From NCBI GenBank assembly GCA_039105265.1, contig JAPFFF010000009.1, positions 558,001 through 622,000 of the forward strand: DNA of 64,000 nt. The letters are read 5' to 3'. Position 1 is the first letter of the stretch. Every line of letters begins with the position of its first letter. Below, piece after piece: positions 8,947 through 21,535 of the stretch. Origin of the DNA: Tritrichomonas musculus (taxonomy: Eukaryota; Parabasalia; Tritrichomonadida; Tritrichomonadidae). Under the pieces are notes generated by a model. It had not been told where the DNA came from, made no database searches, and saw only the letters and a list, made by a program, of their open reading frames with translations. The translations under genes and the position numbers were made by a program.

Positions 8947-10116
8947 TCACAATAATGAATGTATTTCATTCTTAGTGTTATCTTCAGCTAAGATACCATT
9001 TGATGTAAAGAATGTCGTATTAATCAATATGAAATTAGTTGTTGGATTAAACATTAAATTGCTACTACTTAATGGAAATTCATTATTATTTAACCAGATC
9101 TTATTTGGTTTGCATTGATATTCATACTTAGGAGTATTATTAACATTGAATGATATATTGATTTTGATTTCTTCTTCACTGGTAACATTATCTTTGGTTT
9201 CATTATAATTCAAATAGAGTGTTCCCTCATATGCATCAAGTTGTTTTTCGAATTGATAACGAATGCTATTACTATTCGGTACGCTGAATGTGTACTTAAT
9301 TAGTGTTAATTTATTCACTAACGCATCTAACCTAGCTTTTAATGATTCGTTCTCATGTTGTAGATTTGATATCTGACTGTTCATTGTTACGATTTTAGTA
9401 ACATTATCACCTACTAACTTGGCTAGATCTTGATGAGATTTAATATAATTATTTAATTTTGTCTTCAGTTCATCATTTTCACTTTTCAATGCATAATTGG
9501 TCAAATCAACAGGTTCAGGAATCTCACTTTTCAATGCTATTTTATCTTGCTTCAATATTTTTTCCGCTAATATTAATTTGGTATCAAAATATTCTGTCCC
9601 GTTTTCGATATAAAAGCACTGACCATTTATATAACTTTTATAATAAGTTAAGTAATAAGTTGTTCCATCAATTTCAAAATCTATATTAACATCTCCATCT
9701 TCAGTGATAACACCATTATAATCAAACAAAAAATCAAACTCTTTTACAAAGCCATCGTTATTTGAAATTGTTCCAACAAGACGAGTTCAACTATTCAATT
9801 TTATTTTGACTTCCCACGTTCCTGAACTATCTTGTATATTTTCAAATGGCACTTCAATAGATTCTTTGTATATCAAATCATTTTTGCTTCGATATTTTGC
9901 ATCCGCTTCCTCTTTTGTCTACAGGTTATCCATATTAACCATATTATTTTTTAATTCATCTAATGTTTCATTTACTTCATCAACAGTTGGGAATTCATTT
10001 AATGTAGTAGCTAGAGCTGTATCATTCTTTTCTATCTGCTCATGTAATGTATCTATCTTCTTATGTAAAGCATCTATATCACAAGTATATGCTAAATCAT
10101 TTGTGGTAAATTCCAT
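8947..10116 (-). pseudogene. Coiled-coil fibre-like protein, two in-frame stops
   Basis: The frame starts at 10116 with MEFTTNDLAYTCDIDALHKK and a heptad-like helix, meets a TAG at 9919-9921 and a TGA at 9787-9789, and then continues in the same frame to 8947. The last part has a second coiled coil (IVTMNSQISNLQHENESLKARL) and a beta-rich C-terminal domain. The unbroken frame across both stops, with normal coding composition between them, indicates one gene with nonsense mutations. The stop lies only 18 bases inside the left terminal repeat. A fibre or adhesin role is inferred from layout. Confidence 0.65.
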
Positions 10117-10134
10117 TCTTCTTTTTGCTGTATT

Positions 10135-12573
10135 TTATTTTATCTGTATTCCACCAACTCTATGTTTATTTGGGTTTGATATAACAAATGTTTTGTCATT
10201 CATAGTGCAGCTAGGAAAATCATTTGTTCCTTGGTAATTAATTGTTCCACCAGTAATATTAATAGTAACTATATTCTCTTCATAATCAACATCATTGTAT
10301 TCACTAACTTTTTGCACCAAAAATCGTGCTTTGATGGTTCCATCTGTGATAACAGCTTCTGCTTCCAAATAGACCTCGCCATTGACATATTTACCAACAA
10401 CATCTATTATGTCATCTCTAACCAAATCTGTCTTTTGAACTACTTCATCCAATGTAGGGTAATAACCAAACTCCGCCTCTAGCTCATTAACCTTCTCGGC
10501 GAGTAATTTAAATGCAGGCTTGAGGGATTCCCTGAACATATTGCTAATATCCATGGCACCACTTAATGTTAAGGTTCCTGTATCAGGGTTATCATTCTCA
10601 TCTGTTTAAAGTAATTCATCTAGTTGTTTATATTCTTCCTCACACCAGGTTATTATTGGAGTAATATCTTTTGTGATAGACCTAGCGACTGTCCCAGACA
10701 TAAAATTAAAAGCATTTCTAACTATATCACTCAATCCTTTTGTTGATTTACGTGAGAACAATCTTTTAAGGAATCCTCCCCCATTCCCAGTTGCAAAACT
10801 AATACCTTCTGGAGCTAATTGCATACCTATAGAACCTATTGAACCGACTGTACCTGCGACACCAAATGCTAAAGCAGTCCAAGAAACAATTCTTAAATTA
10901 TCAACATCTTCTTCTAGATGCTGAGTTACTGTTTCTGTTCTTGATACTCTTCCTTTTAGGCTTTCTATTGTTGTGTTCATTTCTTGGACATCATAGCTAA
11001 TCACATCTACATTGTTAGTTACCTTATTTAAATCACTTCTCATGGTTGTAATATTATCAGCCGTAATGATTTTGGAACTAGTGATGTTGTAATCTGTATA
11101 CAAGGTAGTTGCTGCATTAGGATTGGGATACACTTCATAAAATTGTTGTCTAATAATATATTCGAAGGGGTTAGTAGTAGGGTCCCAATTAACTTCATCT
11201 ATCGGGTCAACATATTCATCAAACAAATAGATTTTAATATTTTGTGAGTCATTAGGGGTTGATGAAACATAACAATATTCTACCTGTTCACATGAATCTA
11301 ATAAGCCATGAATAAAATACCATTTCTTATCACTCTTGGGGTCAAATATTTTTCCAGTTGGTCTCATTGAGAATCTGTTTGCCTTTATTTCTCCATCTAA
11401 AGTTATATCAAGATATAATTCTTCTACAAGATTAATATCTAAATCACTTCCTGTACCATTTGTTTTATAGCATCTTATGGCTTCAGTATCATATCCATAA
11501 ATATTTATTCCCCCATTACTGGTTTGATAGCCTAATCCATATTTGGAAAAGTCTTCTATCTCACCCGTCTTTAGTTTTAGTTTGTTCTCTACTTTACACT
11601 TTCCACCATGTATCATATAATGTAAGAGGTTATCTATAAAATAGTCATCTGGTTTTTTAATTAACATAATATTTCTTTCACTTCTCTTGATTCTAATATA
11701 TGTTCCATCTTCTCCATATTCATTCACCTTATTCAAAGCATTTTTCATTTTTCCATTAATGTTTCCTTGAATATTATCTCCTACCCATTTTGTTCCATTC
11801 CATGTTAAGAACCATTTATTACCAAAACAGTATTCATTAAATTTAAACTCCAAGCCAGTAGGTATATTATAATTATCATCTATGTTCCATTGTAGTAGCC
11901 AATACTTTTTATCATCCATTTGGACTTCGCTAGTTAGAGTTGGTTTGTAAAGATACAATACATCACTCTTATGTAGTTTCAATGCATTATCAGCTTTGAT
12001 GATGGAACACTTGACTGTCTTCAGTGTTTGCAGTGAATCAGTTATGTACTCATTCATGATACTCAGCTCACCATTCATCCATAGAGTATATGGATTAAAA
12101 TCAAGACCACTATCAAAGGCTATATTGATGTATCCCATATTTGTGCTATTATTTATAGAACATCCATTTGCACTCTTTGTTATCATAGGAGAGTATACTT
12201 GTCCATCTTTGGCATAAATAAAGAATTCCTTAACTAAATTTCTATTCGTGTCATATATGATATTCTTTCTCAAAACCTCTTTAAAGATATTGGTTTGTGC
12301 AGTTATTTCCTTCACTTTATTCATGAAATCCTCTGGTATGTTAACAAACTTTAGAATATGATATTGTGTAGATGACTCATATTGTATATTATTATTTTTG
12401 ATATTAAATTCTGGTATACCCTCTACTTCATTAAATAAATGCCCTGTCTGTACATATCCATCCAAATCACTCAGCGTTAATAATTCACTTGCTTTCCTAG
12501 TAGCATCTCCTACCTTAAATTGTATATCTCCAATGAATTTTGTGGTAGTATCTTTCACTTGCTCTGAAGTCAT
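10135..12573 (-). pseudogene. Fibre-like protein 2, with one in-frame stop
   Basis: The start at 12573 opens a 655-codon frame to a TAA at 10606-10608, after which the same frame runs on to 10135. The region past the stop (LSGAMDISNMFRESLKPAF...) aligns with the matching region of fibre-like protein 1, so the TAA is a nonsense mutation in a longer gene. Shared with protein 1: a receptor-like beta-rich region, the DYNITSSKIITADNITTMRSD motif, a short coiled coil, and a Gly-rich hydrophobic segment (FGVAGTVGSIGSIG) that may be membrane-active. No enzyme motif. Virion attachment is an inference. Confidence 0.7.
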
Positions 12574-12602
12574 TTAAATCTCTAAAAAAATAATTCTCCA
12601 AT

Positions 12603-15600
12603 CTACTCTATATTTGCACACTTCTTTTCCAATGCAGCAATTCTATTTGCTAATGATTCAATTATGGCATCCTTCTGTTGTAGCATCTCCTTAACCTCTG
12701 CTTTAGTCACATAAGCAGTCATATCTATATCCTCGAGTGGATGCTTATTACTTGACTTCTCTTTAATTGATTTTATTTTATGAGCTAATATGCCAATCGG
12801 TAGTTTCATCGAGTCTCTCATCCTATTGCAAATATCAATAGTAGCTGATAATGATAATACAGCTTTGTCTGGATTAATCCAGTTGTCTTTAAATTTTGTT
12901 GGGTCATCTAGTCTTTGATAATCTTTTTCTCACCACTCAATGACATTTGTTATTAAATCTGGTTCAGTTGTGGTACTTCTTGCTACTCTACTTGTTGGTA
13001 AATCTTTAGCTCGCATTAGTACTTTTAGCCAATCAGGCATTTCAGCCAAAGGGAATTCTGCGTGAATAATTTCTTCTAAATCAACAATTTGTTGAAATAT
13101 ATAATCACTCATAGCAATATTGCCATCTGCCATATCTAAATCAAATAATAAATCTCTCCATTGTAACCAATATTCATTTAATCTAAGGTTAGCATTACTG
13201 ATTGATGGAACAACCCTCTGAATACTTCCTCCACTCTCCAATCTTATTGCATCCTCTGCAACACTCCCATAATCAACTGTAAAATCATCTAAAGAAGCAT
13301 AATGAGAAACATCATTACCATTATAAATCGCTCGTGTACCAAAATTAATTCCCATATTATCAACAATTACTCCTCCAACACCAACAATAAAACCAAACTA
13401 GACTGAACAATAAGCTAATTTCCTGTCCTACTATAAGTGCATGAACTTGGGATGATAAGTGCTTTGTTATCATCTGTTGTGCAAGCATTTCTATTTGGAG
13501 CTTATTAACATCTATTCTCAAGATATTAAAATCATATGACAAGACATCAAAATTATTTGTCAAGACATTTACATCACTTCTCATCGTTGTAATATTGTCT
13601 GCAGTAATTATTTTTGATGATGTAATATTGTAATCAGTATAAAGTGTTGTTGCAACATCAGGTCTTGGCGTAATTTCATAAAACTGAGATTGGATTATAT
13701 AGTCAAATGGATTGGTATTTCCATTCCATTTTATCTCTTCTATGGATTCTGTCATGGCTTTCCTCAGGTATAGTTCAATATCCCTAGTTTCTGTATTTAT
13801 TTTGTCTTTCCTCCAATTTATATTTAGCTTCTCAATGGTATCTTTTTCACCAATAATATCGATATAAGTGTAATCATATGCTATATAATGTCTTATTTTA
13901 TAGTCTGGGTCTAATTTAAATGTTAGTCTAGTTGCAATATTAGAATTAGGAATATACAAGTCCCAATAAAATCTTGATATTGAATGTAAATAAATAGCAT
14001 TATCTAGATATTTGTTCCATTTAAGATAGACTTTTAAAGTGTCATAGCCATCATATTTAAACTCATTTTCACAACTATGTATCTCAAAACTAACCTCAAC
14101 ATCTTTACCATTTTTTAGACTGCCATCTTTATATGAAATATATGTTTCAGTGCGGTCAAGATTCGCCAAACTATACATTAATCCATGTTCATTAGCTGGT
14201 ATTATATCTGTGTTATTGTCATCTTTCCTTATCATAACATAACATCCAACTGAGTTTAATTTATTCTTAGGACAGCGTTTGTTTAATTTATTAATGACTT
14301 TCTCTTTTACATGGCCACTACAATTGTACCCTTCCCATTGACCATTCGTTGCATTCCAGATTAATGACCAATCGTTAGAAAAGGAGTAATCCTTAAAAGT
14401 AAAGTTTAATCCATCAGGTATAGTGTATGTGTTAGGTATTTTATATACCATTTTGTAGTAATCATGACCATCCAATGTTTCATCAGATATATTACTAGAC
14501 CTGTATAAATAAATAATATCGGATTCATGTAATTTCATCACATTTTTAGCATTGATTATATCACATTTTATTGTAGGCTCAACAGCAACCAATGAATCTT
14601 GAGGTAATAAATACATTATACTTAGCTCTCCTTTGATATATAAATTATATGGGTCCAAATTAACCCTTTCCTCATAAGCAAAAAATATTTTATTTGTGGC
14701 CTCATGAAAATAACTCAAACGAGTTTCATCATGTTCTGTATTATGCATGAGAATTGGATTGTATATTTTTCCATCATGAACATAAATATAGAACTCATTT
14801 ATAATATCTCCTTCGGCATTCTTTATTATTGTCTTTCGTAATATTACTTTAAATATATTAGTTCGTTCTGTCGTATTGGAGATTTTTTTCTGTATATCAT
14901 CAGTATTACCTATCACTAACATCTTGAAGTCACGGTCAAATAATTGGAATGTATCTATACTGAGTTTATCATTGGTGAGAGTATAAACTGGATATCCAGG
15001 TTCATGAGAGAAATCAGTAGTAACAATACCTCCACTTGGTACAGAATCACAAAGAATTTTACCATTGACTTCTAGATCTCCTTTAATAATATATTTACCA
15101 AGTACTGGTTTAGTTTCATCTAATGTTGGAATATCATCACAGATATCAACACCATAACATTCCAATACTTTTTCAAATGAAAGTGCATAATTGACAAAAT
15201 CTGGTAAAGCAATTGATGTTCCAGTAGATTTATCGTTTGAAAACAGTGCTAATGGTGAAGCTGGATTATTTTCATTCTCTAGAATTGGCTTCCATATCCA
15301 TTGTTTTCTTTCTTCATTCCACTCTATTTTTCCAAAGAGATGTAATAATGAATTTCTTATTTCAACGATATCTATCATTTCACGGCTATGTATTGTACGC
15401 CATCCATCAACTCCATCAAAATGTTGCGTCATTATCACCCATTCTTCATGTTCAACATCCCATATGAAATTGTCTGGTGGGTTTAAAATGGAATCTGTTC
15501 TCCAATTATCTAGAAAATCTTGGCCATGTTCTTGCCATTGTGTATCCATGATATTCCATGCAAACAATGGACCAAAGGCTTCTTGATTATTTCTAATCCT

Positions 15601-17244
15601 ATTTGGTATATAAATCGATTCATTCTCTGTATAGTGATCATAATATGAATACCATTGCCACTCTTGATATCTGTCGCTCCATCGTAAATAACCATTTTCA
15701 TCATTCTCATATATCTTCAGAAGATTATACGCAATGTATTCACTATCCATTTCATATCTCCATGTTGGTGAAATATTATCATGAACATTGTCAATCATCA
15801 CCCATTCTCCATGCACTAAATCCCAAATATAATTTATTGGAACACTAGCTTGTCTGTTTTCTCTCCATCCTTCAGGTCTATCAAACTCATCTATTATTTC
15901 TTCCCATTCTTTCCATAACACATTCCATACGTAATTATCATCATGATGTTTTCCACGTTCCGAACTTCTATCTTGTATATCAACTTTTTGTTTCTCTTTA
16001 TCTTGTTCAAGGACCTGTTTTGCTATTTCTGGTATTGCATCTCGATATAAAATCGTTTGAGTAAATACATCTTGTGTAGACACAACTGCTCTGTCTACGA
16101 AGAGACGATTTTGATTGTTTTGTAAATCTCGGATATGATTTTCTAAGTGATCTCTCATTTGTAGTATGCGATTTATATCTTCTCCTCCAGCGCCTTGATT
16201 ACATTTACAGGATTTAATTTTGAGGACATAATCATGTAAATCATTATGAGCTTGCGTTAAATTGTTTAAGCTTGAGTACACATTATTTAAGTATTCTCCA
16301 AGTGTGATAGTTTCAGATGTACCGTCATCTTCAACAATAGTTATTCGTAAACTATCAGCATCTTTTCTGGTTTTAATATAGTTGACTCCTTTCTTTATCA
16401 TTACTTCAACCAAGTATTGTGCTAGGAAAGCACCCATAAATAGTTTAATATTTGCATAATTATCTTTTTGGTTTTGCATGTATATATCAATAAACTCACC
16501 AGGGCTGCTTACCTCCACTAACTGGTCTGCTTTAACTTCAACATTACTATTTTTATATTTGTATCCTATTGTCTTGAGCGTATTGTCCTGAAGATTATAA
16601 TGATATTGTTTTGTCCCATTTATAAACTTTATCCAGTTTGTTTTGTTAAATGTATCATATAATATTCTTGTGGTATTTTGATTATTCTTTTCATTCTTAA
16701 TGATATTCTTCAATATACTAGCTAGATTATGAAACGGAAGGTGTTGGAATTCATCTGTTGGAGTTTGGACATACTTTATAACATCACATTGCCCTTTATC
16801 TTCATCTAATACTACTTGCTCATAACCATCTGCTGCACACATCAATTCATTATACATTTCATGAATGGCCTCACAAGTTTTTGATTCCCCTTCGATAATG
16901 TCATTAAATGTATTAACACAAAATTCTTCTTTGATAAGCTCTCTGTTGGATTCCTCTAATATACTTTTCTTTATTGGGGCTCGATATTCAAGTATTTGTG
17001 TAGATTTTTCAGTTATTGGAATGTCACCGAATCCTTCAAGACTGCCTCCATTTTCAATGTAACCGTTAACTACTCGGGCGTCTACTTCACTCTTATTATA
17101 TAGACAATTGAACTTTGGATATACATTAGGCTTATCTTCTTGAATGATATTTATTTTTTCATCTTCTCCTACACCTATTTCGAAACCATTTGCTTTAAGT
17201 TTTGTTGCCACCTTGCTCTTTGCTGAATATAGTGTCAAAGACAT
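12603..17244 (-). pseudogene. Fibre-like protein 1 with Trp-rich repeats (frameshift and in-frame stop)
   Basis: The start is at 17244. The first 1290 codons carry coiled-coil segments, a CKCNQGAGG motif near residue 350, and at residues about 430-650 some six repeats of the form YIWD..H.EWV..GWR. The second half matches protein 2. Near 13410 the frame shifts by one base inside the Gly-rich hydrophobic segment (FIVGVGGVIV continues in the other frame), then a TGA at 12930-12932 interrupts it where protein 2 has a Cys codon, and the frame goes on to 12603, ending in a coiled coil. It is divergent from the 17264 gene, with only about 20 bases between starts. Confidence 0.7.
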
Positions 17245-17263
17245 TTTTCTTTGAAAATAAATT

Positions 17264-17740
17264 ATGTTGTATTCGGTTCAGAGTCAACCAGGTAATTACA
17301 ATACTGTAAGACTTAATATTGATATACCATGGAAATGCCCATACGTGAAGTATTATGTTTCATCTATTAACACCAAGGCAAACATATTAATGACAACGGA
17401 TGATGATTATTTAATATTTGAGTCATCACTCGGAGAAGTAAAAATAGAATTTGATGAAATGTATGCTTACTCCTTTAGCTATTTAGTCAAATGCCTAAAT
17501 GCAAATCAGACGGTAATCGAGTTCAAGAATATCAATAATAGAACCATTTCACTAAAACCAGTCCAAAATGTAACTTTCAAGGAAGGTAGTCATAGAGCGA
17601 AATTGATTACTGGTTTGTTCAATACTAAACCAGGGCATATATTTCCAAATGGAGTTGAGTGCGAGGTACCTGATCTACCTATACTTGATTTTGCCAATAA
17701 GTTGTATACAGCCCTAAGTTTAATCACCACCTTAATCTAG
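17264..17740 (+). CDS. 158-residue beta-rich protein, possible virion component
   Basis: The frame is intact with the ATG at 17264, head to head with fibre-like protein 1. It reads as alternating short strands (VRLNIDIPWKCPYVKYYVSS, VKIEFDEMYAYSFSYLVKCL) and lacks charged helices, as in a single jelly-roll or tail-base protein. The end (DFANKLYTALSLITTLI) may be altered because the following frame is a fragment of another virion gene. No family was assigned with confidence. Confidence 0.5.
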   Translation: MLYSVQSQPGNYNTVRLNIDIPWKCPYVKYYVSSINTKANILMTTDDDYLIFESSLGEVKIEFDEMYAYSFSYLVKCLNANQTVIEFKNINNRTISLKPVQNVTFKEGSHRAKLITGLFNTKPGHIFPNGVECEVPDLPILDFANKLYTALSLITTLI

Positions 17741-17973
17741 ATCCAATTTATATCAGTTTACAGATACTACAAGAATTGCAACAGATAAACGAGTACTTAA
17801 AGAAAGAAAGAGAACGAAAGGAGCAAAAGAAACTTACTAAAGAAATAATAAACGAGGTAATTAAGCAAAACAAAGAAGATGACTCGAGCGATGATGTTGA
17901 TATAGTTTATTACGAACCGATGCCTAAGATGATGAGGAGAAATAAAGTCTTTGCTGATATGATTAATAAGTAA
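17701..17973 (+). pseudogene. Remnant of the RR...F.DM scaffold-like virion gene
   Basis: The open frame has no ATG. It reads LDPIYISLQILQELQQ, then KKERERKEQKK, and ends in MRRNKVFADMINK. The same order (DP....IL..L, KKEQ.., RR..[IV]F.DM) is found in the intact gene of unit C at 54807-55343 and the frameshifted copy in A at 33958-34508. This shows that unit B once belonged to the same virus-like lineage and has lost most of its virion block. Confidence 0.65.
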
Positions 17974-18006
17974 ACAATCTTTGTTATTATTTTTGTTTAT
18001 ATTTAA

Positions 18007-18279
18007 ATGAATATTTATGATATTAGTGAAAAAGAAATTTTGTTTAACTTCATAAGTGAGCTAGCTAAGAGAGATGAGATTAAACCATTAAGGAAGCTTA
18101 TAAAGAATAATCCTTACTGTAATCAATTTAAACCTAAGGAACTTAATAATCAGATTAAGATAACTGGATACAAGTTTACTAAAAGGAATGGTAATTTAAT
18201 ATTAATCGTAGACAAGAAGGATTCAGTTAATGATAAGTGCCTTGGTGTATTAAATGAAGTTATGAATGATATAACCTGA
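18007..18279 (+). CDS. Small protein of unknown function
   Basis: The product has 90 residues, is Lys/Asn-rich and charged, and starts MNIYDISEKEILFNFISEL. It has no recognised motif. It follows the virion-gene remnant on the same strand after an AT-rich gap and is the last gene before the long repeat tract. The regular amino-acid mix supports a real gene; function cannot be inferred. Confidence 0.45.
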   Translation: MNIYDISEKEILFNFISELAKRDEIKPLRKLIKNNPYCNQFKPKELNNQIKITGYKFTKRNGNLILIVDKKDSVNDKCLGVLNEVMNDIT

Positions 18280-18758
18280 TTACATTATTTTTGTCTTCGC
18301 TGGAATAATATTAAAAAAGGGGTTTATGTTCTGTCATCTGTCATCTGTCATCTGTCCGCTCCATTTTTTAGGAAACGATTTATCCAGTGACGCCCAGTGA
18401 CATTATTACATCTTTCTTGTTGTAGTTAATTGGTCTCTCATTTAACCTGTCCATTACATTATCTAAGAACAAGAAACAGAATGATCATTAAGGTTAACAG
18501 GCCTCGCAGGGAAATCTAACCCTATTTTTCTAACCTATTTTGTTTGATTTGATGATTGATGAACAAATGATAGTATTGAATAGAATTATTGATTGATTGA
18601 ACGAATTGTAATTGATTATTGATTGATTGAACGAATTGAGTGCTGTTTGAATACTGGATTGATTGCTGTTTGATTTGATTAGATTGAATGTTTGTTGAAT
18701 GTAATTGACCTGTAATCTGTCAACTGTCCACTTCATTTTCATGAACTGATTACTAATA

Positions 18759-18798
18759 AGGTGAAGAGGTTAGATCTAACCCTATTTTTCTAACCCTT
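18759..18798. repeat. Nested palindrome, mixed GGTGA/GGTTA form
   Basis: This copy has AGGTGAAGA, then the inner palindrome GGTTAGATCTAACC, then CTATTTTTCTAACCC. It is the same layout as the copy at 26455-26493, but with GGTTA/TAACC inner arms. Confidence 0.7.
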
Positions 18799-19347
18799 GT
18801 ATTTGACCTGTCATCTTTATCTTACTTGTTCTATTCAATGACACGAAGCGGTATTTGTTAAATGCATTTTACATGAATTGGCCTTAGTATTTGACCTATA
18901 TTTGAATCTGTCCATTACATTATCTAAGAAGCATTATTGATTGATAATGTGAATTAACCTTAGTACTTGAACGAATCTAATTATTAAACGAATTGAATGA
19001 ATTGAATGAATTGAATGAACGAACGAATGAATGAATGAAAGGAATTGAATGAAATGAACGAACGAATGAAATGGCCTCTTATTTGAAAAATATAGTCAGG
19101 GTGAAGAGGTGAATTCTCACCCGATTTTCGTCACCTGTATTTGACATGAATTATTATAAGTGTTATTGAACAAATTGAATGAATTGAACAAATTGAATGA
19201 ATGAATGATAGTATTAAGCAAATTAATGAACTGAAATGACCTTATTGAACAAATGGAATTGAATGGAATGAATTGAATAGATTGAACGAATGCATTTGAT
19301 TGGTCCATATTTCTCTGTTTCATGTTGTGGCTGTTAAATGAAAGTAG

Positions 19348-19386
19348 AGGTGACAAAAATATAGTGACAATTCACCTGCTCACCTT
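19348..19386. repeat. Nested palindrome, GGTGA form
   Basis: Arms AGGTGA and TCACCT enclose a CAAAAATAT spacer and an inner (A)GTGA-CAAT-TCACC hairpin. Related copies in the reverse orientation or shortened lie at 19099-19136, 19962-19986 and 21499-21522. Confidence 0.7.
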
Positions 19387-19530
19387 TAATACAATTCACC
19401 TTAGTATTTAGAAATGGAATTGAATAAATGATGTTGAATTGTCCCACTCTTTCTTGTTGTGATATTATTGTAAGTGTTATTGAACAAATTAACTACACTA
19501 TTAAACGAACTGAATTGGCTGGAAGCAATA

Positions 19531-19596
19531 AGGGTTAGAAAAATAGGGTTAAATCTAACCCTCGTGCCGAGCACTCACTGCGAGGCCTGCTAACCT
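19531..19596. repeat. Nested palindrome, GGTTA form with GC-rich extension
   Basis: GGGTTAG, the spacer AAAAATA, an inner GGTTA-AATC-TAACC hairpin, a GC-rich stretch (CGTGCCGAGCACTCACTGCG) and a closing TAACCTT. Close copies are at 20635-20701 and 21307-21371, and a shorter one, closed by TTCACCTT, is at 20879-20922. Confidence 0.75.
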
Positions 19597-21535
19597 TTAA
19601 TGCATTTTACATAAATTGAGTGCTTGTTTTGAACGAACGAATGATAGTATTAAGCAAATTAAACGAACTGAAATGACCTTATTGAGAATGAATAAATGAT
19701 AGTACTGAATAGATTGAACGAATGAAACAAATGGAACGAATTGGCCTTGTTTGTGATATTATTATAAGTGTTATTAAACAAATGAAACGAATTAAACGAA
19801 CGAATGTATTGAATGAATTAAACGAACGAATGATAGTATTGAATGAATTAACTACACTATTAAATGATGTTATTGACTGGAATGAATAAATGAATAAATA
19901 ATGTTATTTCTCATTAATGCATTTTACATAAATTGGCCTCTTATTTGAAAAATATAGTCATGGGTGAAGAGGTGAATTCGTCACCTGTAATTGATTATTT
20001 GAATTGAATGGAATTGTTGTGAATGTTATTATAAGTGTTATTGAATGATAGTATTGAACGAATGTATTGAATGAATTAAACGAACGAATGAAATGTTGTT
20101 TGAAATGAATAAATGAATTGAATGATGTTATTGAATGAATTGAATTGACTGGAATGAAATGTTGTTTGAAATGAATAAAATGAATAGAATGAATAGAACG
20201 AATTGACTGGAATGAATAAATGAATTGACCTTGTTTGTGATATTATTATAAGTGTTATTGAACGAATAGAATGATGTTATTGAATGAAACTAGTGACCTT
20301 GTTGTGATATTGAACAAATTGAATGAATTGACCTTAATCTTAGCCTTACTTTGAATTAATAGAATGAACATGATTGCTGGGTTTAATATTATTGAGCAAA
20401 TTGAACGAATCTAATTGAATAAATTGAGTGAACGAACGAATGCATTTGACCTCTCTTTCTTGTTGAATGAATGATAGTATTAAGCAAATTAACTAACATA
20501 TTAAACGAACTGAATTGACCTTATTGAACAAATTGAATGAATTGAATGAATGATGTCGAATATATTAACTACACTATTAAACGAACTGAAATGATATTAT
20601 TGAGAATATATAAATGAATTGACCGGAAGCAATAAGGGTTAGAAAAATAAGGTTAGATCTAACCCTCGTGCCGAGCACTCACTGCGAGGCCTGTTAACCT
20701 TAACGCATTTTCCATAAATTGAGTGCTGGTTTTGAACGAACGAATGCATTTGACCTCTTATTTGATTATTTAGAAATTGTTTGAATATTATTGCAAGTGC
20801 TATTGAATGAATGAATAATGTTATTTCTCATTGGCCTCTTATTTGATTATTTAGAAATTAAATGAATTGAAAGCAATAAGGTTAGAAAAATAGAGTTAGA
20901 TTTAACCCTCGTGCTCTTCACCTTAATACAATTGACATAAATTGAGTGCTGGTTTTGAACGAACGAATGAAACGAATTGAGTGAACCAATTGAATGAACG
21001 AAATGAAACGAGTGAATGAATTGAATGAATAAATTGAGTGAACGAATTGAATAAATTAAATAAATGAATTGAATAAATGAATTGAATGAACATGATTGCT
21101 GGGTTTAATATTATTGGACGAATTGAATGAATGAATTGAACGAATAGAATGAATTGAATAAATGAATTGAACGAATAGAATGAAACGAGTGAACGAATTA
21201 AATGAATAAATGAATTGTCCCACTCTTTCTTGTTGTGAATTGAATCTAATTATTGGTATTGAATGAAACGAATTGACTGGAATGAATAAATGAATTGACT
21301 GGAATAAGGTTAGAAAAATAGGGTTAGATCTAACCCTCGTGCCGAGCACTCACTGCGAGGCCTGTTAACCTTAATGCAATTGACATAAATTGACCTCTTA
21401 TTTAGAAATGAATGAATGAATTGATTGAAACGACCTTGTTGTGAATATTATTGAATGTTGTAATTGAAGGGAATGAAAACAAGAAGGTGGTGTTTATCGG
21501 GTGACAATTCACCTCTTCACCTTTAAATGAAAAAT

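Larger units (their letters stand above)
18290..21535. repeat. Degenerate GAAT-type simple-repeat tract with embedded palindromes
   Basis: About 3.2 kb of irregular (TTGAATGAA)n and (GAACGAAT)n repeat without coding potential; the plus strand is strikingly poor in C except in embedded palindromic units. Recurrent phrases such as ATTATTATAAGTGTTATTGAA and CTCTTATTTGAAAAATATAGTCA mark higher-order duplications. Open frames here read only the repeat. Confidence 0.85.

Noticed and set aside
8947-13355. Alternative genetic code, because of in-frame stops in the fibre-like genes
   Set aside because: TAA, TAG and TGA are all affected and frameshifts are present as well, while genes in A and C use all three as normal stops; decay explains it better.
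17701-17973. A separate small gene starting at a TTG near 17776
   Set aside because: No ATG; the sequence is the C-terminal half of the scaffold-like virion gene and so a remnant.
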